A DNA stretch of 64,000 bases from Niastella caeni (GTDB lineage Bacteria > Bacteroidota > Bacteroidia > Chitinophagales > Chitinophagaceae). Every line of letters begins with the position of its first letter. Position 1 is the stretch's first letter. Where the stretch lies: assembly GCF_004834005.1 (NCBI RefSeq), contig NZ_STFF01000003.1:496001-560000 (forward strand). Reading direction: 5' to 3'. Under the pieces are notes generated by a model. It had not been told where the DNA came from. It worked only from the letters and a program-made list of their open reading frames with translations, and did no database searches. Below are positions 17,578 to 25,661 of the stretch, piece after piece. Both the position numbers and the translations under genes were made by a program.

Positions 17578-17973
17578 AGCGCTACGGCCTGATGCAGGAG
17601 GCGATCGTAATCAAGTTGTAAAATAATGGCCTCAGCCGATACGCCCGCTATATCGGGTTGTTCGGAGGAAGCGTTGACCAGCTTCTTTTCCCGGGCCAGC
17701 CGGCGCAGGGCATTAAAAGTATGGTTCCGGGCTATGATGTACAGGAAATCGGCAAAGCTGCGAACAACAGATAAGCCCGAGCGGTTGATCCAGATCGTTC
17801 AGGAACACATCCTGTACGATCTCTTCGGCGATGGTATCGTGGTGGAGTACTTTGAGCGCAAAAGCATAGATCGCATCGCGATAATGATCGAAAACGATGC
17901 GAAATGCACTTTCATCCCCATGCGCAACCTGCTCCAGGAGCGCTTTTTCGTTATGTAGACGTTCTGTGGGCAC
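17578..17973 (-). pseudogene. Frameshifted, truncated ECF sigma factor remnant
   Basis: The first ~58 codons from a GTG at 17973 encode region 2 (LLEQVAHGDESAFRIVFDHY, DTIAEEIVQDVFLN). The frame then shifts near 17805: IWINR, SFADFLYIIARNHTFNALRR and LAREKKLVN continue in another frame. Region 4 is missing; only YDRLLHQAVALL remains before the sequence joins the FecR remnant. One frameshift plus a deletion explain this. Intact relatives are ~190 aa with region 4. The sigma-then-FecR order is the usual one for Bacteroidota outer-membrane uptake loci. Confidence 0.75.
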
Positions 17974-18458
17974 CTAATTTCACAAATATATAATTGAAGC
18001 CGCCCAATAAAAAAATATTTTACTTTTCGATAAAGGTGAACGAAACCAATGTATCAGCATATATAAAACGTTTTTTTTCAATTGCCACAGAAATATTAGT
18101 CTGGTAATTTGGTAGGAAATATAATAAATGCCTTACTCAGAATTTTGCCAAAACGGTGAAAGTACAACCGAAGTGGGCAAAACATGAACTGATAGATAAT
18201 TGAAAATAAAAACACTCTCAGTAACTTGCATACAAAAGAGAACAACACCGGGTCCAGGTGACCGGCCTGATCCTGTAGCGACTTTCGCACGCTCATGTGA
18301 TTGTATTGTTGAAACGCAGCGTATTTACCTGCAGTTTTTATTAATACAATTACTATTGTAGTTGGCTGTTAGAAACTAATTGGCAACACAATGCTGAATG
18401 AATGTGGCCCAGGACGCGCTTTTTATTCATTTACCACTATTCATTTAAACAGGCGTGT
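17974..18458. other. Gene-free AT-rich gap
   Basis: 485 bp with no open frame that looks coding and no clear repeat. It contains the presumed upstream region of the decayed sigma gene (left) and of the AraC gene at 18459 (right), including TACTATTGTAGTTGGC around 18352-18367, which could hold a weak -7 box. Confidence 0.4.
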
Positions 18459-18824
18459 ATGCCAAAAAGGAATTATAAGCGGGGGATTGTTGCAGTGGTG
18501 GCACAGATAAAAAAGATTATCGATGCGAACCCCGCTAATGGCAAGAGCACGGCCACCCTGGCCACGGAGCATGGCATTAGCAGAAACGCGCTGCAGGAAG
18601 TGTTTAAAGAAAAGTACCACCAACCGATTGGGCAATACAAGTTACAACTACGCATGGAAGAAGCCCGGCAACTATTAAAAGCCGGTAAGTCGATCAAGGA
18701 AGTAGCCTTTATTCTAAATTACGCCTCGCCCAGTTCGTTCAGTAATGCCTTCAGTAACTTTTACAACATCAGCGCTTCGGAATGGTTGCAGGATGGCGGG
18801 TATAACGCTAACAAACAGGGCTAA
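18459..18824 (+). CDS. Minimal AraC-family DNA-binding protein (HTH only), copy 1
   Basis: A predicted 121-aa protein starting MPKRNYKRGIVAVVAQIKK; the open frame extends 19 codons upstream without support. It is essentially one AraC-type double helix-turn-helix: STATLATEHGISRNALQEVF is the first HTH and IKEVAFILNYASPSSFSNAF the second, with FYNISASEWL matching the family end. There is no effector-binding domain, so activity may depend on expression level or a partner. It is a paralogue of the protein at 20015. The two bracket two paralogous small proteins. Site D of the shared promoter motif begins at the base after its stop codon. Confidence 0.88.
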   Translation: MPKRNYKRGIVAVVAQIKKIIDANPANGKSTATLATEHGISRNALQEVFKEKYHQPIGQYKLQLRMEEARQLLKAGKSIKEVAFILNYASPSSFSNAFSNFYNISASEWLQDGGYNANKQG

Positions 18825-18892
18825 ATGTGAGCAAAAAGGGCAAATCATAATATAAAAGTCAATTATAGTACCCCGGTATCGTTGTAAATTGG
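18825..18892 (+). promoter_or_regulatory. Direct-repeat operator and -7 box, site D (degenerate)
   Basis: The half-sites ATGTGAGCA (18825-18833) and TCATAATAT (18845-18853) are separated by an 11-bp spacer ending GCAAA. TAAATTGG lies exactly 32 bp after the second half-site (18885). The half-sites match the consensus TTATGAYYA only partly (6/9 and 5/9), but the spacer end and the 32-bp offset agree with the three better copies (20396, 37022, 45216). It would drive the gene at 18990. Confidence 0.45.
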
Positions 18893-18989
18893 GTTGTAAA
18901 ATAAAAGCTTGGTTCCGGCTATTGGGCCGGCAGATTTGTAGCTCATGATGCAACAACCGGTAATACTTACCACTATTAAACTATTGCAC

Positions 18990-19448
18990 ATGAGGCCAAC
19001 CAGAAACGCCATCGCACAATACCTACGGGCCAATATGGGTCATTATATCAATCCATTTTTGGTGGAGACTACCCTCGATGAATTCGGGATGTTTGATATA
19101 GCCGCCAAATGGCCCGATCTTCCCAAGAAACCGGAATATACGCTGGAGATCGTTTTAGAAGACGTTACGGTAGAACAATTCAGCAAATTATCGGGGATCA
19201 AGACGGTAGAGCAGTTACATTTTGTTAGTCCGCACCGGCTGATAGAGCTTTTTCACGAAGGCGTTGCCACGGTTTTTTGTATGGCGGATAAGCCCGAATT
19301 TTATTGCGAGCTGAGTTTCAGGAAGAGCAACGGGGAGGTTTGTGTGTATAATGAAGAAGAGGATAAACGGGTGGTGATAACAGGGAATAATTTTGACGAG
19401 CCGGCGGATTTTTTTGATTATATGAGAACGTATATAAGTAATATGTAG
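18990..19448 (+). CDS. Conserved 152-aa protein of unknown function, paralogue 1
   Basis: The open frame begins at 18945, but the ATG at 18990 (MRPTRNAIAQYLRANMGHYI) aligns with the start of the paralogue at 19515 and gives both proteins the same length, 152 aa. Shared features are an N-terminal helix ending in (L/M)GxYxNP, a central helix SPHRLIELFHEG followed by C (paralogue TPAHLWTMYHEG), a beta-rich block, and a closing helix PADFFDYMRTYI. There is no signal peptide or membrane segment, so it is probably cytoplasmic. No catalytic motif or known family was recognised. It sits between two AraC-type regulators, so a regulatory or sensory partner role is plausible but unproven. Confidence 0.7.
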   Translation: MRPTRNAIAQYLRANMGHYINPFLVETTLDEFGMFDIAAKWPDLPKKPEYTLEIVLEDVTVEQFSKLSGIKTVEQLHFVSPHRLIELFHEGVATVFCMADKPEFYCELSFRKSNGEVCVYNEEEDKRVVITGNNFDEPADFFDYMRTYISNM

Positions 19449-19451
19449 CTT

Positions 19452-19487
19452 GAATCGGCAAACGGCAATCGGCAAACGTGAAACCAG
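19452..19487. repeat. CGGCAAACGGCAATCGGC word repeat
   Basis: Direct words GAATCGGCAAACGG, CAATCGGCAAACGTGAAACC, matching the arms of the inverted repeat at 2163-2334. It lies immediately 3' of the 18990 gene and has one arm only. Confidence 0.55.
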
Positions 19488-19514
19488 TTCCCGGTAATCT
19501 GTAATATCATCATT

Positions 19515-19973
19515 ATGACCAGGGCGGGCAAACACATATATGCCTTTCTAGACAATCACCTGGGTTTGTACGACAACCCCCAGGGACTGGAATTTTGTAT
19601 GAACCTGGATGATTCGGTCTTTGTGATCCATCCCCTGAACCCACCCCCTGAACCATATGTAGATTTTGGTTTGATTTATCCCAGCAATCCGTTCGACACC
19701 TTTGTGCACGACTTTCAATTTGCCGGCCCCCGGGAACTAAAAGCGTTAACACCGGCCCACCTATGGACGATGTACCATGAAGGCAAGGCCGAGATCTACT
19801 GTACTATTGTTGTGAAGATCATCTTCTATGCGCTGTATTTCCGCCTGACGAAAAACAATACCATGATCGTACGCGATGATTACGACCGGGAGCATGAGCT
19901 GGGCGTGGTATTTAAAACGCCACAGCAGTTTTTGGAATATACACAAGGCCAGTTCCTGCTCAAGGAAGGATGA
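19515..19973 (+). CDS. Conserved 152-aa protein of unknown function, paralogue 2
   Basis: MTRAGKHIYAFLDNHLGLYD aligns with the start of the 18990 protein. The second shared stretch is ELKALTPAHLWTMYHEGKAE followed by a cysteine, then FYALYFRL and the final helix TPQQFLEYTQGQFL. The sequences are diverged (about a quarter identical by eye), so the duplication is old. A Pro-rich segment (HPLNPPPEPYVDFG) is specific to this copy. It appears cytoplasmic and soluble. The stop lies 41 bp before the AraC gene at 20015, which suggests co-transcription. Function is not known. Confidence 0.7.
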   Translation: MTRAGKHIYAFLDNHLGLYDNPQGLEFCMNLDDSVFVIHPLNPPPEPYVDFGLIYPSNPFDTFVHDFQFAGPRELKALTPAHLWTMYHEGKAEIYCTIVVKIIFYALYFRLTKNNTMIVRDDYDREHELGVVFKTPQQFLEYTQGQFLLKEG

Positions 19974-20014
19974 ACCCCGTAAGCCCTTACCATTTACCAT
20001 TAAACCGACCTGCC

Positions 20015-20371
20015 ATGAAGCAAGGAAAAATAAAGAGATTCAAGAAGCATGTAATACATGCCATCTACTCCTTCAAACAGGAGCTTGACAACCACTGCGC
20101 CAATGGCGACACCGCCCAACATCTCTCCGCCCAGTTCGGCATTAGCAGAAACGTATTACAACAAGGCTTTAAACACATTTACGGCATCGGCATCCGCGAC
20201 TACAAGCTGAAACAACGCATGGAGCGCGCCCGTTTCTTATTAGAGGCTGGTAAAGATGTAAAAGAAGTAGCACTGACCTTACACTACACCAAGGCCCGAG
20301 CATTCAGCACGGCGTTCAAGAACTATTATGGCGTTACGCCTACGGAGTTTGCTAATTCGTTGAATGCGTAG
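20015..20371 (+). CDS. Minimal AraC-family DNA-binding protein (HTH only), copy 2
   Basis: A predicted 118-aa protein from the ATG at 20015 (MKQGKIKRFKKHVIHAIYSF); the frame is open 15 codons further upstream, overlapping the previous stop. The first HTH is TAQHLSAQFGISRNVLQQGF and the second VKEVALTLHYTKARAFSTAF, ending in YYGVTPTEFA. It is paralogous to the 18459 protein over its whole length and also lacks a sensor domain. Operator site A, with the best half-sites, begins 25 bp after its stop codon. The protein is a reasonable candidate to bind that motif, but the cupin-AraC at 22719 is an alternative. Confidence 0.88.
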   Translation: MKQGKIKRFKKHVIHAIYSFKQELDNHCANGDTAQHLSAQFGISRNVLQQGFKHIYGIGIRDYKLKQRMERARFLLEAGKDVKEVALTLHYTKARAFSTAFKNYYGVTPTEFANSLNA

Positions 20372-20395
20372 TATAACGGTAATAAACACGTCATT

Positions 20396-20463
20396 TTATG
20401 ACTATGTATTGCCAATTATGACCAGAAACTGTTAGGAATCGCTTCATCCACATTGTATCTTCG
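20396..20463 (+). promoter_or_regulatory. Direct-repeat operator and -7 box, site A
   Basis: TTATGACTA (20396-20404) and TTATGACCA (20416-20424) are direct half-sites 20 bp apart with the spacer TGTATTGCCAA. TATCTTCG, resembling the Bacteroidota -7 box TAnnTTTG, begins at 20456, 32 bp after the second half-site. The layout is the same as sites B (37022) and C (45216). The next gene downstream is the glycosyltransferase at 20561, first of a same-strand run of seven. Confidence 0.7.
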
Positions 20464-20469
20464 AGGAAC

Positions 20470-20558
20470 AGCCGAAAGCAGAAAGCCAGCTTCACGCTGC
20501 AAGCTACAGGCTGCACGCAAAACACAACTTAGAACTAAGAACTAAAAACTTAGAACTA
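20470..20558. repeat. AGAACTTAGAAC / GCTGCAAGC word repeats
   Basis: GCAGAAAGCCAGCTTC and GCTGCAAGCTACAGGCTGC are followed by ACTTAGAACTAAGAACTAAA and CTTAGAAC, all direct short words in the leader of the glycosyltransferase gene. Confidence 0.5.
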
Positions 20559-20560
20559 TT

Positions 20561-21409
20561 ATGGAAACCTTATTCAGGCCTGCGGTCAATGACCCGGCTA
20601 ACAGCCAGCTCATTACCGAAACCGACACCAGCGTAGCATCTCCTATCAAGAAATTATCTATCATCATTCCTGCTTACAACGAAGAAAAGTACATCACTTT
20701 GATATTGGATCGTATCAATGCGGTAAAGCTGATACGCAATATTGAGAAGGAAGTGATCATTGTAAATGATTGCAGTACCGACAATACGGAGGCCGTTATC
20801 CAGAACTATATAGGCAGCAATGCCAACCTGACCATCAACTACTTCAAATATATAAAGCATGATATAAACCAGGGAAAGGGTGCGGCTATCCATACGGGTA
20901 TTGCCCAGGCAACCGGCGAATACTTATTGGTACAGGATGCTGACCTGGAATACGATCCGGGCGAATACAATACGTTGCTGAAACCCATTGTACTCGGCTC
21001 GGCAGATGTGGTATACGGCTCCCGATTTATGGGCGGCAATCCACACCGCATCCTGTTCTTCTGGCATTCGATCGGCAACAAATTTCTTACATTCCTAAGT
21101 AACCTGTTTGGCAACCTGAACCTCACTGATATGGAAACAGGTTACAAACTCTTCCGCACCGACATCATCCAACGCATTTACTTACACGAAAAGCGATTCG
21201 GATTTGAACCGGAAGTGACCGCTAAAATTTCTATGGTACCAGGAATACGTATTTATGAGGTTGGGATAAGTTATTACGGAAGAACATTTTCCGAAGGCAA
21301 GAAGATTGGCTGGAAGGATGGGTTCAGGGCGATTTATTGTATAATGAAATATTCTTTGTTTAATAATAAGGTGTTTGTGGGGAAGGGGGAGAAAGTACTG
21401 AGTACTTAG
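20561..21409 (+). CDS. Family 2 glycosyltransferase (DPM1-like)
   Basis: A 282-aa GT-A fold enzyme. The nucleotide-binding strand KLSIIIPAYNEEKYITLILD begins near residue 31. It is followed by VNDCSTDNT, then DINQGKGAAIHTGIAQATGE, and the metal-binding LVQDADLEYDPGEY with DAD. The motif VVYGSRFMGGN is typical of polyprenyl-phosphate mannosyl/glucosyl transferases of the DPM1 type. There is no C-terminal GtrA-like membrane domain. Such enzymes load a sugar onto a lipid carrier, which GT-C membrane enzymes then use; two GT-C-like proteins follow at 23594 and 25662. The first ~30 residues are a variable extension. It is the first gene of the run behind operator site A. Confidence 0.92.
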   Translation: METLFRPAVNDPANSQLITETDTSVASPIKKLSIIIPAYNEEKYITLILDRINAVKLIRNIEKEVIIVNDCSTDNTEAVIQNYIGSNANLTINYFKYIKHDINQGKGAAIHTGIAQATGEYLLVQDADLEYDPGEYNTLLKPIVLGSADVVYGSRFMGGNPHRILFFWHSIGNKFLTFLSNLFGNLNLTDMETGYKLFRTDIIQRIYLHEKRFGFEPEVTAKISMVPGIRIYEVGISYYGRTFSEGKKIGWKDGFRAIYCIMKYSLFNNKVFVGKGEKVLST

Positions 21410-21533
21410 CACTAAAGATGCAACTTGTTACTAATCATACTCGTTTGCATATTACAACTTGAAGCTTGTAACTTAATTTACCACTTGTCCGCCGAAACTA
21501 TAGAAAAGGCGGATTAACGCTTCAACATTCACA

Positions 21534-22712
21534 ATGAAACTCAACTCCATACAATTTTTGCGAGCTGTGGCTGCTTTGCTGGTAGTATATGAGCACTCAA
21601 TGGATATGCAAATGAAGTACAACACATCCTGGCAACAAAACTTCTATCATCTAAATAATTTTGGTTGTATTGGAGTAGATCTATTCTTTGTTATCTCCGG
21701 ATTTATCATAATGTATATAGCTAATAATTTAAGAGGCCCCGATAAAGGTTGGCCTTTTTTAGAAAAACGCTTTTACCGCATTAACCCTGTATACTATATT
21801 GCCTCATTGTTCTATTTCGCAATTTTATTAATACAATCCTGGGTCTTTAAAGGTGATACGTATTCATCATTAATCAAAATGATAGGTTCTTTCTTTAATA
21901 CATTATTGATCGTTCCAGTTTCCGGGGATATTCAAGTTTTTAAACCCTTATTATCTGTAGGTTGGACCCTATGCTTTGAATGGCTGTTTTATATATTATT
22001 TTTCTCCTTGATCATTTGTAATGCAAAGAACAAAATAATACTCCTACCAGTCTTTATTTTATTATTAGTTATAATAGGAATGTTACTAAACACTGATGAT
22101 CTTAGACTACAATTTATTACCAATCCTATTATACTGGAATTTGTACTAGGTATTATAGTATGCCAATTATATATATGTAGCCAAAAAATACCGGTGATTA
22201 TTGGAATTATCTGTTTAATAATCGGCCTTACATCTTACGGATTGCTAATAAGATTTGGGTTTGGCGGTGTCTGGTATTATCTGAATACCATAAATGGCAC
22301 CCAAAGCTTAGACCGCTTTCTATTATGGGGCATCCCCAGTAGTAGTTTAGTGGCGGGTTGTGTTATCCTGGAAAAAAATGCCTACCTGACTCGATTATTT
22401 AATAATAAATGGATTATGCTATTGGGCGATGCTTCCTATTCCATATATCTGGTACACCTGATTGTACTAACACTGTTTACAATCTTGTATAAACAAGTAG
22501 GTGTTTTCCTTCCTGCCGATGCCATGATTTGGCTACAAGTAATTATTGCGGTTGCCATCGCTCTAGTCTTTTACAAATTAGTTGAAAAACCAATAATGAA
22601 ACGCCTATATCAAAAAACAAATAATATAACCGCTAAAGAAAAATCGATTATAGTTATACCCGAACCTCCGTTAGCATCTATTACGAATAGAGAATCAATG
22701 AATATTAAATAG
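21534..22712 (+). CDS. Acyltransferase family 3 membrane protein (OatA/NodX-like)
   Basis: A 392-aa integral membrane protein with about ten helices. The opening MKLNSIQFLRAVAALLVVYE includes the conserved H shortly after (VYEHSMDMQM). GCIGVDLFFVISGFIIMYI and LEKRFYRINPVYYIA are the signature blocks of the acyltransferase-3 family. The C-terminal helix has LGDASYSIYLVHLIVLTLF with the second conserved H. Members O-acetylate or O-acylate extracellular polysaccharides, lipids or peptidoglycan. Only 6 bp separate its stop from the AraC gene at 22719, so the two are probably co-transcribed. Base composition becomes clearly AT-richer from here on. Confidence 0.92.
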   Translation: MKLNSIQFLRAVAALLVVYEHSMDMQMKYNTSWQQNFYHLNNFGCIGVDLFFVISGFIIMYIANNLRGPDKGWPFLEKRFYRINPVYYIASLFYFAILLIQSWVFKGDTYSSLIKMIGSFFNTLLIVPVSGDIQVFKPLLSVGWTLCFEWLFYILFFSLIICNAKNKIILLPVFILLLVIIGMLLNTDDLRLQFITNPIILEFVLGIIVCQLYICSQKIPVIIGIICLIIGLTSYGLLIRFGFGGVWYYLNTINGTQSLDRFLLWGIPSSSLVAGCVILEKNAYLTRLFNNKWIMLLGDASYSIYLVHLIVLTLFTILYKQVGVFLPADAMIWLQVIIAVAIALVFYKLVEKPIMKRLYQKTNNITAKEKSIIVIPEPPLASITNRESMNIK

Positions 22713-22718
22713 AGCAAG

Positions 22719-23570
22719 ATGAAACCCATTGTTCAAAAATTACCGTTAAAATCAAATAAATCATTTGTTGCCGCTACTTTCCGTAGCCCAAATTTTGAAA
22801 CGGGTTGGCACCAACATATGGCCCATGAACTGATACTTTTCACCGAAGGTCAAGGCCATGTTCGAATAGGAAAGCATGTAGGAAATTTTAAAACCGGTGA
22901 TATATATTTCCTAGGTAGCAATCTCCCACACCAATTCCAGCAAAAAGACAAATCCCAAATCAGCGCTATAATTATTCATTTTGAAGACGATTGTTGGGGA
23001 AAGGATTTTTTAAATTTACCGGAATGTCACCTTATAAAACAACTGCTTGACATTTCGACTCATGGCTTACAAATAACCGACACCACCACACACCAGCTAC
23101 ACCTATTGATCAAATCTCTGGAAACAGCTATTGATGGCAACCGTATAATTTTATTGTTACAATGTCTGCAATTAATGGCTTCGGCAAAGCCCTTTGCCAT
23201 ACTCTCGTCAAAGGAGATACATAACGTTAATCATTCAGATAAGGATTGTATTGATCGGATATATAAATACACGTCTAACACTTTTCATGAACCGGTTTCT
23301 TTATCAGATGTGGCGGCCATCGCTTGTAAAAGTGTACCTTCTTTTTGTCATTACTTTAAACGCCGCACCCAAAAAACTTATATCACCTACTTAAACGAAG
23401 TCCGCATAGGTTATGCCTGCCACCAGTTATTACAAACCGACAAACCAGTCACAGACATCGGCTATGAGAGTGGTTATAATACCGTCGCTTATTTTCACCG
23501 GCAATTTTTACGACTTAAAAAAATAACGCCATTACAATACAGGAAATTGAAAGCAGTAATGAACATGTAA
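22719..23570 (+). CDS. AraC-family regulator with N-terminal cupin domain
   Basis: A 283-aa transcription factor. The N-terminal cupin (about residues 15-100) shows GWHQHMAHELILFTEGQGHV and GDIYFLGSNLPHQF, the usual carbohydrate-sensing style. The C-terminal double HTH (about 185-280) has VSLSDVAAIACKSVPSFCHY and VTDIGYESGYNTVAYFHRQF with the KITPLQYRKLK end. AraC proteins with this architecture normally bind direct repeats and activate nearby operons. It sits in the middle of the run 20561-27773, following the acyltransferase by 6 bp, and is one of three AraC candidates for the direct-repeat operators. Its ligand is unknown. Confidence 0.92.
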   Translation: MKPIVQKLPLKSNKSFVAATFRSPNFETGWHQHMAHELILFTEGQGHVRIGKHVGNFKTGDIYFLGSNLPHQFQQKDKSQISAIIIHFEDDCWGKDFLNLPECHLIKQLLDISTHGLQITDTTTHQLHLLIKSLETAIDGNRIILLLQCLQLMASAKPFAILSSKEIHNVNHSDKDCIDRIYKYTSNTFHEPVSLSDVAAIACKSVPSFCHYFKRRTQKTYITYLNEVRIGYACHQLLQTDKPVTDIGYESGYNTVAYFHRQFLRLKKITPLQYRKLKAVMNM

Positions 23571-23593
23571 AGCATGAAGTTAAATATGAATAT

Positions 23594-25153
23594 ATGAATA
23601 CTACACAAAACACACCGGCTTGTCACCTCTCCTTTAAGGATTTCCTGTTCAATAATCGTCGTAACAGGATTGTCTTTTGCGTGGCCGCGGCAGCCATTGT
23701 CATCCAGTTTGCCATTTTCAAATACCTATATCCCTTTGCCAGTTATATCCATGGGGATTCTTTTTCGTATCTCAATGCCGCTGATAAAAACCTAACCATA
23801 AATACATATCTCGTTGGATATTCAAAATTCCTCCGGCTATTTAGCATTATTGCTAAACCAGATTATATACTGGTGGCCTTTCAATACTTATTCATTCAGT
23901 GTAGTGTACTCTACTTATTGTTTACCATTTTCTACTTTTATAAACCAGGCAGAGTTATACAAACAATTCTCTTGATCTTCATTGTGTTCAACCCGCTATT
24001 TCTGCACCTATCCAATATGATTAGCAGTGATGGCTTTTTCCTGAGTCTTAGTTGCATCTGGTTTGCTTTGTTGTTATGGATTATACACCAACCCAGCAAA
24101 AAGATCATTATCTATCATGCTATCGTATTATTTATAGCATTTACCGTGAGATATAATGCATTGATATATCCCCTTATTGCTGGACTAGCATTCTGCCTCT
24201 CCAACCTATCTGTAAGAAATAAAATTGCAGGATTGGGACTCGGCTTAGTATTGTGCGGATTATTTGCAGGCTTTACCATGTGGAGGTACAAAAAACTTAC
24301 AGACTACTGGCAGTATTCTCCCTTTAGTGGCTGGCAATTTGCCAACAACGCCATGTATGCATATCGCTACGTAGATAGTGCCGAATGGAAGCCAGTGCCT
24401 CAGAAGTACCAGGCATTGGACAATATGATACGGGATTTTAACGCCAGAACCCGCCATTTGCTAATGGATCCAAAAGAAAAAGAACAAACAAGCACCTTCT
24501 ATATGTGGAGCCGAGGCATGCCGCTGATGGACTATCGGGACAGCCTGTTTAAAAATACAAAATATGCAAGCTCAGATTTTGAATTTAAAAAATGGGCTAG
24601 TATGGGACCATTATATAAAGATTATGGAATATACATCATACGTCAATATCCATTTCACTTTTTACGTCATTTTGTATGGCCCAACAGTCATAAATATTAT
24701 GCGCCCCCAGTAGAATTTTTGGATGAATATAATTCAGGAAAAAAACATGTAAATGATCAGGCAAAAACATGGTTTGGTTATAAAAGTACCAAAATAAAGA
24801 CCAGAATGCTAGATAATAATGTATGGATATTGGACTTTTATCCCATCTTATCAGGCATCATAAACGGTGTAATGCTGTTCGGATTATTATACTATTTGCT
24901 ACTCAAAGGATGGCAACACAATACCACTTTTAACAAGACACTTATTTTAGCTGGCGCTGTATGGTTGATCAATGCGGGGTTCACAATATTCGCATCTTCT
25001 GCAGCTTTACGATTTCAATCATTCCCGATCATACTAACGACCACATTTGCACTACTGCTTGTTGACTGGATGGCACAATTGATGAGAACCATGAAGCAGG
25101 AACAGAACAAGCAGGAGGCGATAAATGAACAACTCCCTCAAGCAATTGCCTGA
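23594..25153 (+). CDS. GT-C-like polytopic membrane protein, paralogue 1
   Basis: A 519-aa protein with about nine to eleven helices and a hydrophilic middle-to-late segment. After the first helix comes IHGDSFSYLNAADKN, an acidic first loop of the kind that carries the catalytic Asp in GT-C glycosyltransferases; then VGYSKFLRLFS, NMISSDGFFLSL, FTVRYNALIYPL and the soluble stretch FSGWQFANNAMYAYRYVD. FLRHFVWPNSHKYYAPPVEF precedes the last helices. The paralogue at 25662 has the same blocks. No database family name is certain; GT-C is inferred from topology and motif position. Its neighbours (a DPM1-like enzyme that could make the lipid-linked donor) fit this. Confidence 0.7.
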   Translation: MNTTQNTPACHLSFKDFLFNNRRNRIVFCVAAAAIVIQFAIFKYLYPFASYIHGDSFSYLNAADKNLTINTYLVGYSKFLRLFSIIAKPDYILVAFQYLFIQCSVLYLLFTIFYFYKPGRVIQTILLIFIVFNPLFLHLSNMISSDGFFLSLSCIWFALLLWIIHQPSKKIIIYHAIVLFIAFTVRYNALIYPLIAGLAFCLSNLSVRNKIAGLGLGLVLCGLFAGFTMWRYKKLTDYWQYSPFSGWQFANNAMYAYRYVDSAEWKPVPQKYQALDNMIRDFNARTRHLLMDPKEKEQTSTFYMWSRGMPLMDYRDSLFKNTKYASSDFEFKKWASMGPLYKDYGIYIIRQYPFHFLRHFVWPNSHKYYAPPVEFLDEYNSGKKHVNDQAKTWFGYKSTKIKTRMLDNNVWILDFYPILSGIINGVMLFGLLYYLLLKGWQHNTTFNKTLILAGAVWLINAGFTIFASSAALRFQSFPIILTTTFALLLVDWMAQLMRTMKQEQNKQEAINEQLPQAIA

Positions 25154-25194
25154 GCGCGGTATACTATATAGAATTTCGATTTAATCATAAACAT

Positions 25195-25659
25195 ATGAAA
25201 CGAACCACTATCATAGAAAGCATTATTTTTTTATACGCCATCCTTTTATTATATACCGGCATAAGTAAGCTTATTGATTATACTGTATTTAAAGAAAGCA
25301 TTGCCCACTCCCCAATACTAGCCCCTGTTGCAACGCCGATTGCATGGGGACTGCCTTGGGTGGAATTTTTGGTTACTCTAATGCTTATCATTCCAAGATG
25401 GCGATTGAAAGGACTTTATGCGTCCTTGATACTAATGATTGTATTCACTGGATATGTGACTGGCATTTTGCTTTTTGACAAAAACTTACCCTGTAGCTGT
25501 GGAGGAGTATTGCAACAACTTACCTGGCCACAACACATTGCTTTTAACACCGCATATATATTATTATCTGTGTGGGCCATACTATTGCAAAGACGAGAAA
25601 ATAAAGTACAAAAACTAAACTGGACAAACCAATACTCAATCACCAATCCCCAATTCTAA
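25195..25659 (+). CDS. MauE/DoxX-family redox-associated membrane protein
   Basis: A 154-aa protein with four transmembrane helices (about residues 8-26, 45-66, 75-95, 113-131). The motif NLPCSCGGVLQQLTWPQHIA (residues 98-117) with CSCGG is a hallmark of the MauE/DoxX-like redox group. LYTGISKLIDYTVFKESIAH in the first loop is also typical. Relatives help form disulfides or pass electrons to periplasmic thioredoxin-like proteins. Here it is sandwiched between two paralogous membrane proteins, starts 41 bp after the first and ends 2 bp before the second. A thioredoxin-like lipoprotein follows at 27282, a plausible redox partner. Confidence 0.85.
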   Translation: MKRTTIIESIIFLYAILLLYTGISKLIDYTVFKESIAHSPILAPVATPIAWGLPWVEFLVTLMLIIPRWRLKGLYASLILMIVFTGYVTGILLFDKNLPCSCGGVLQQLTWPQHIAFNTAYILLSVWAILLQRRENKVQKLNWTNQYSITNPQF

Positions 25660-25661
25660 GT

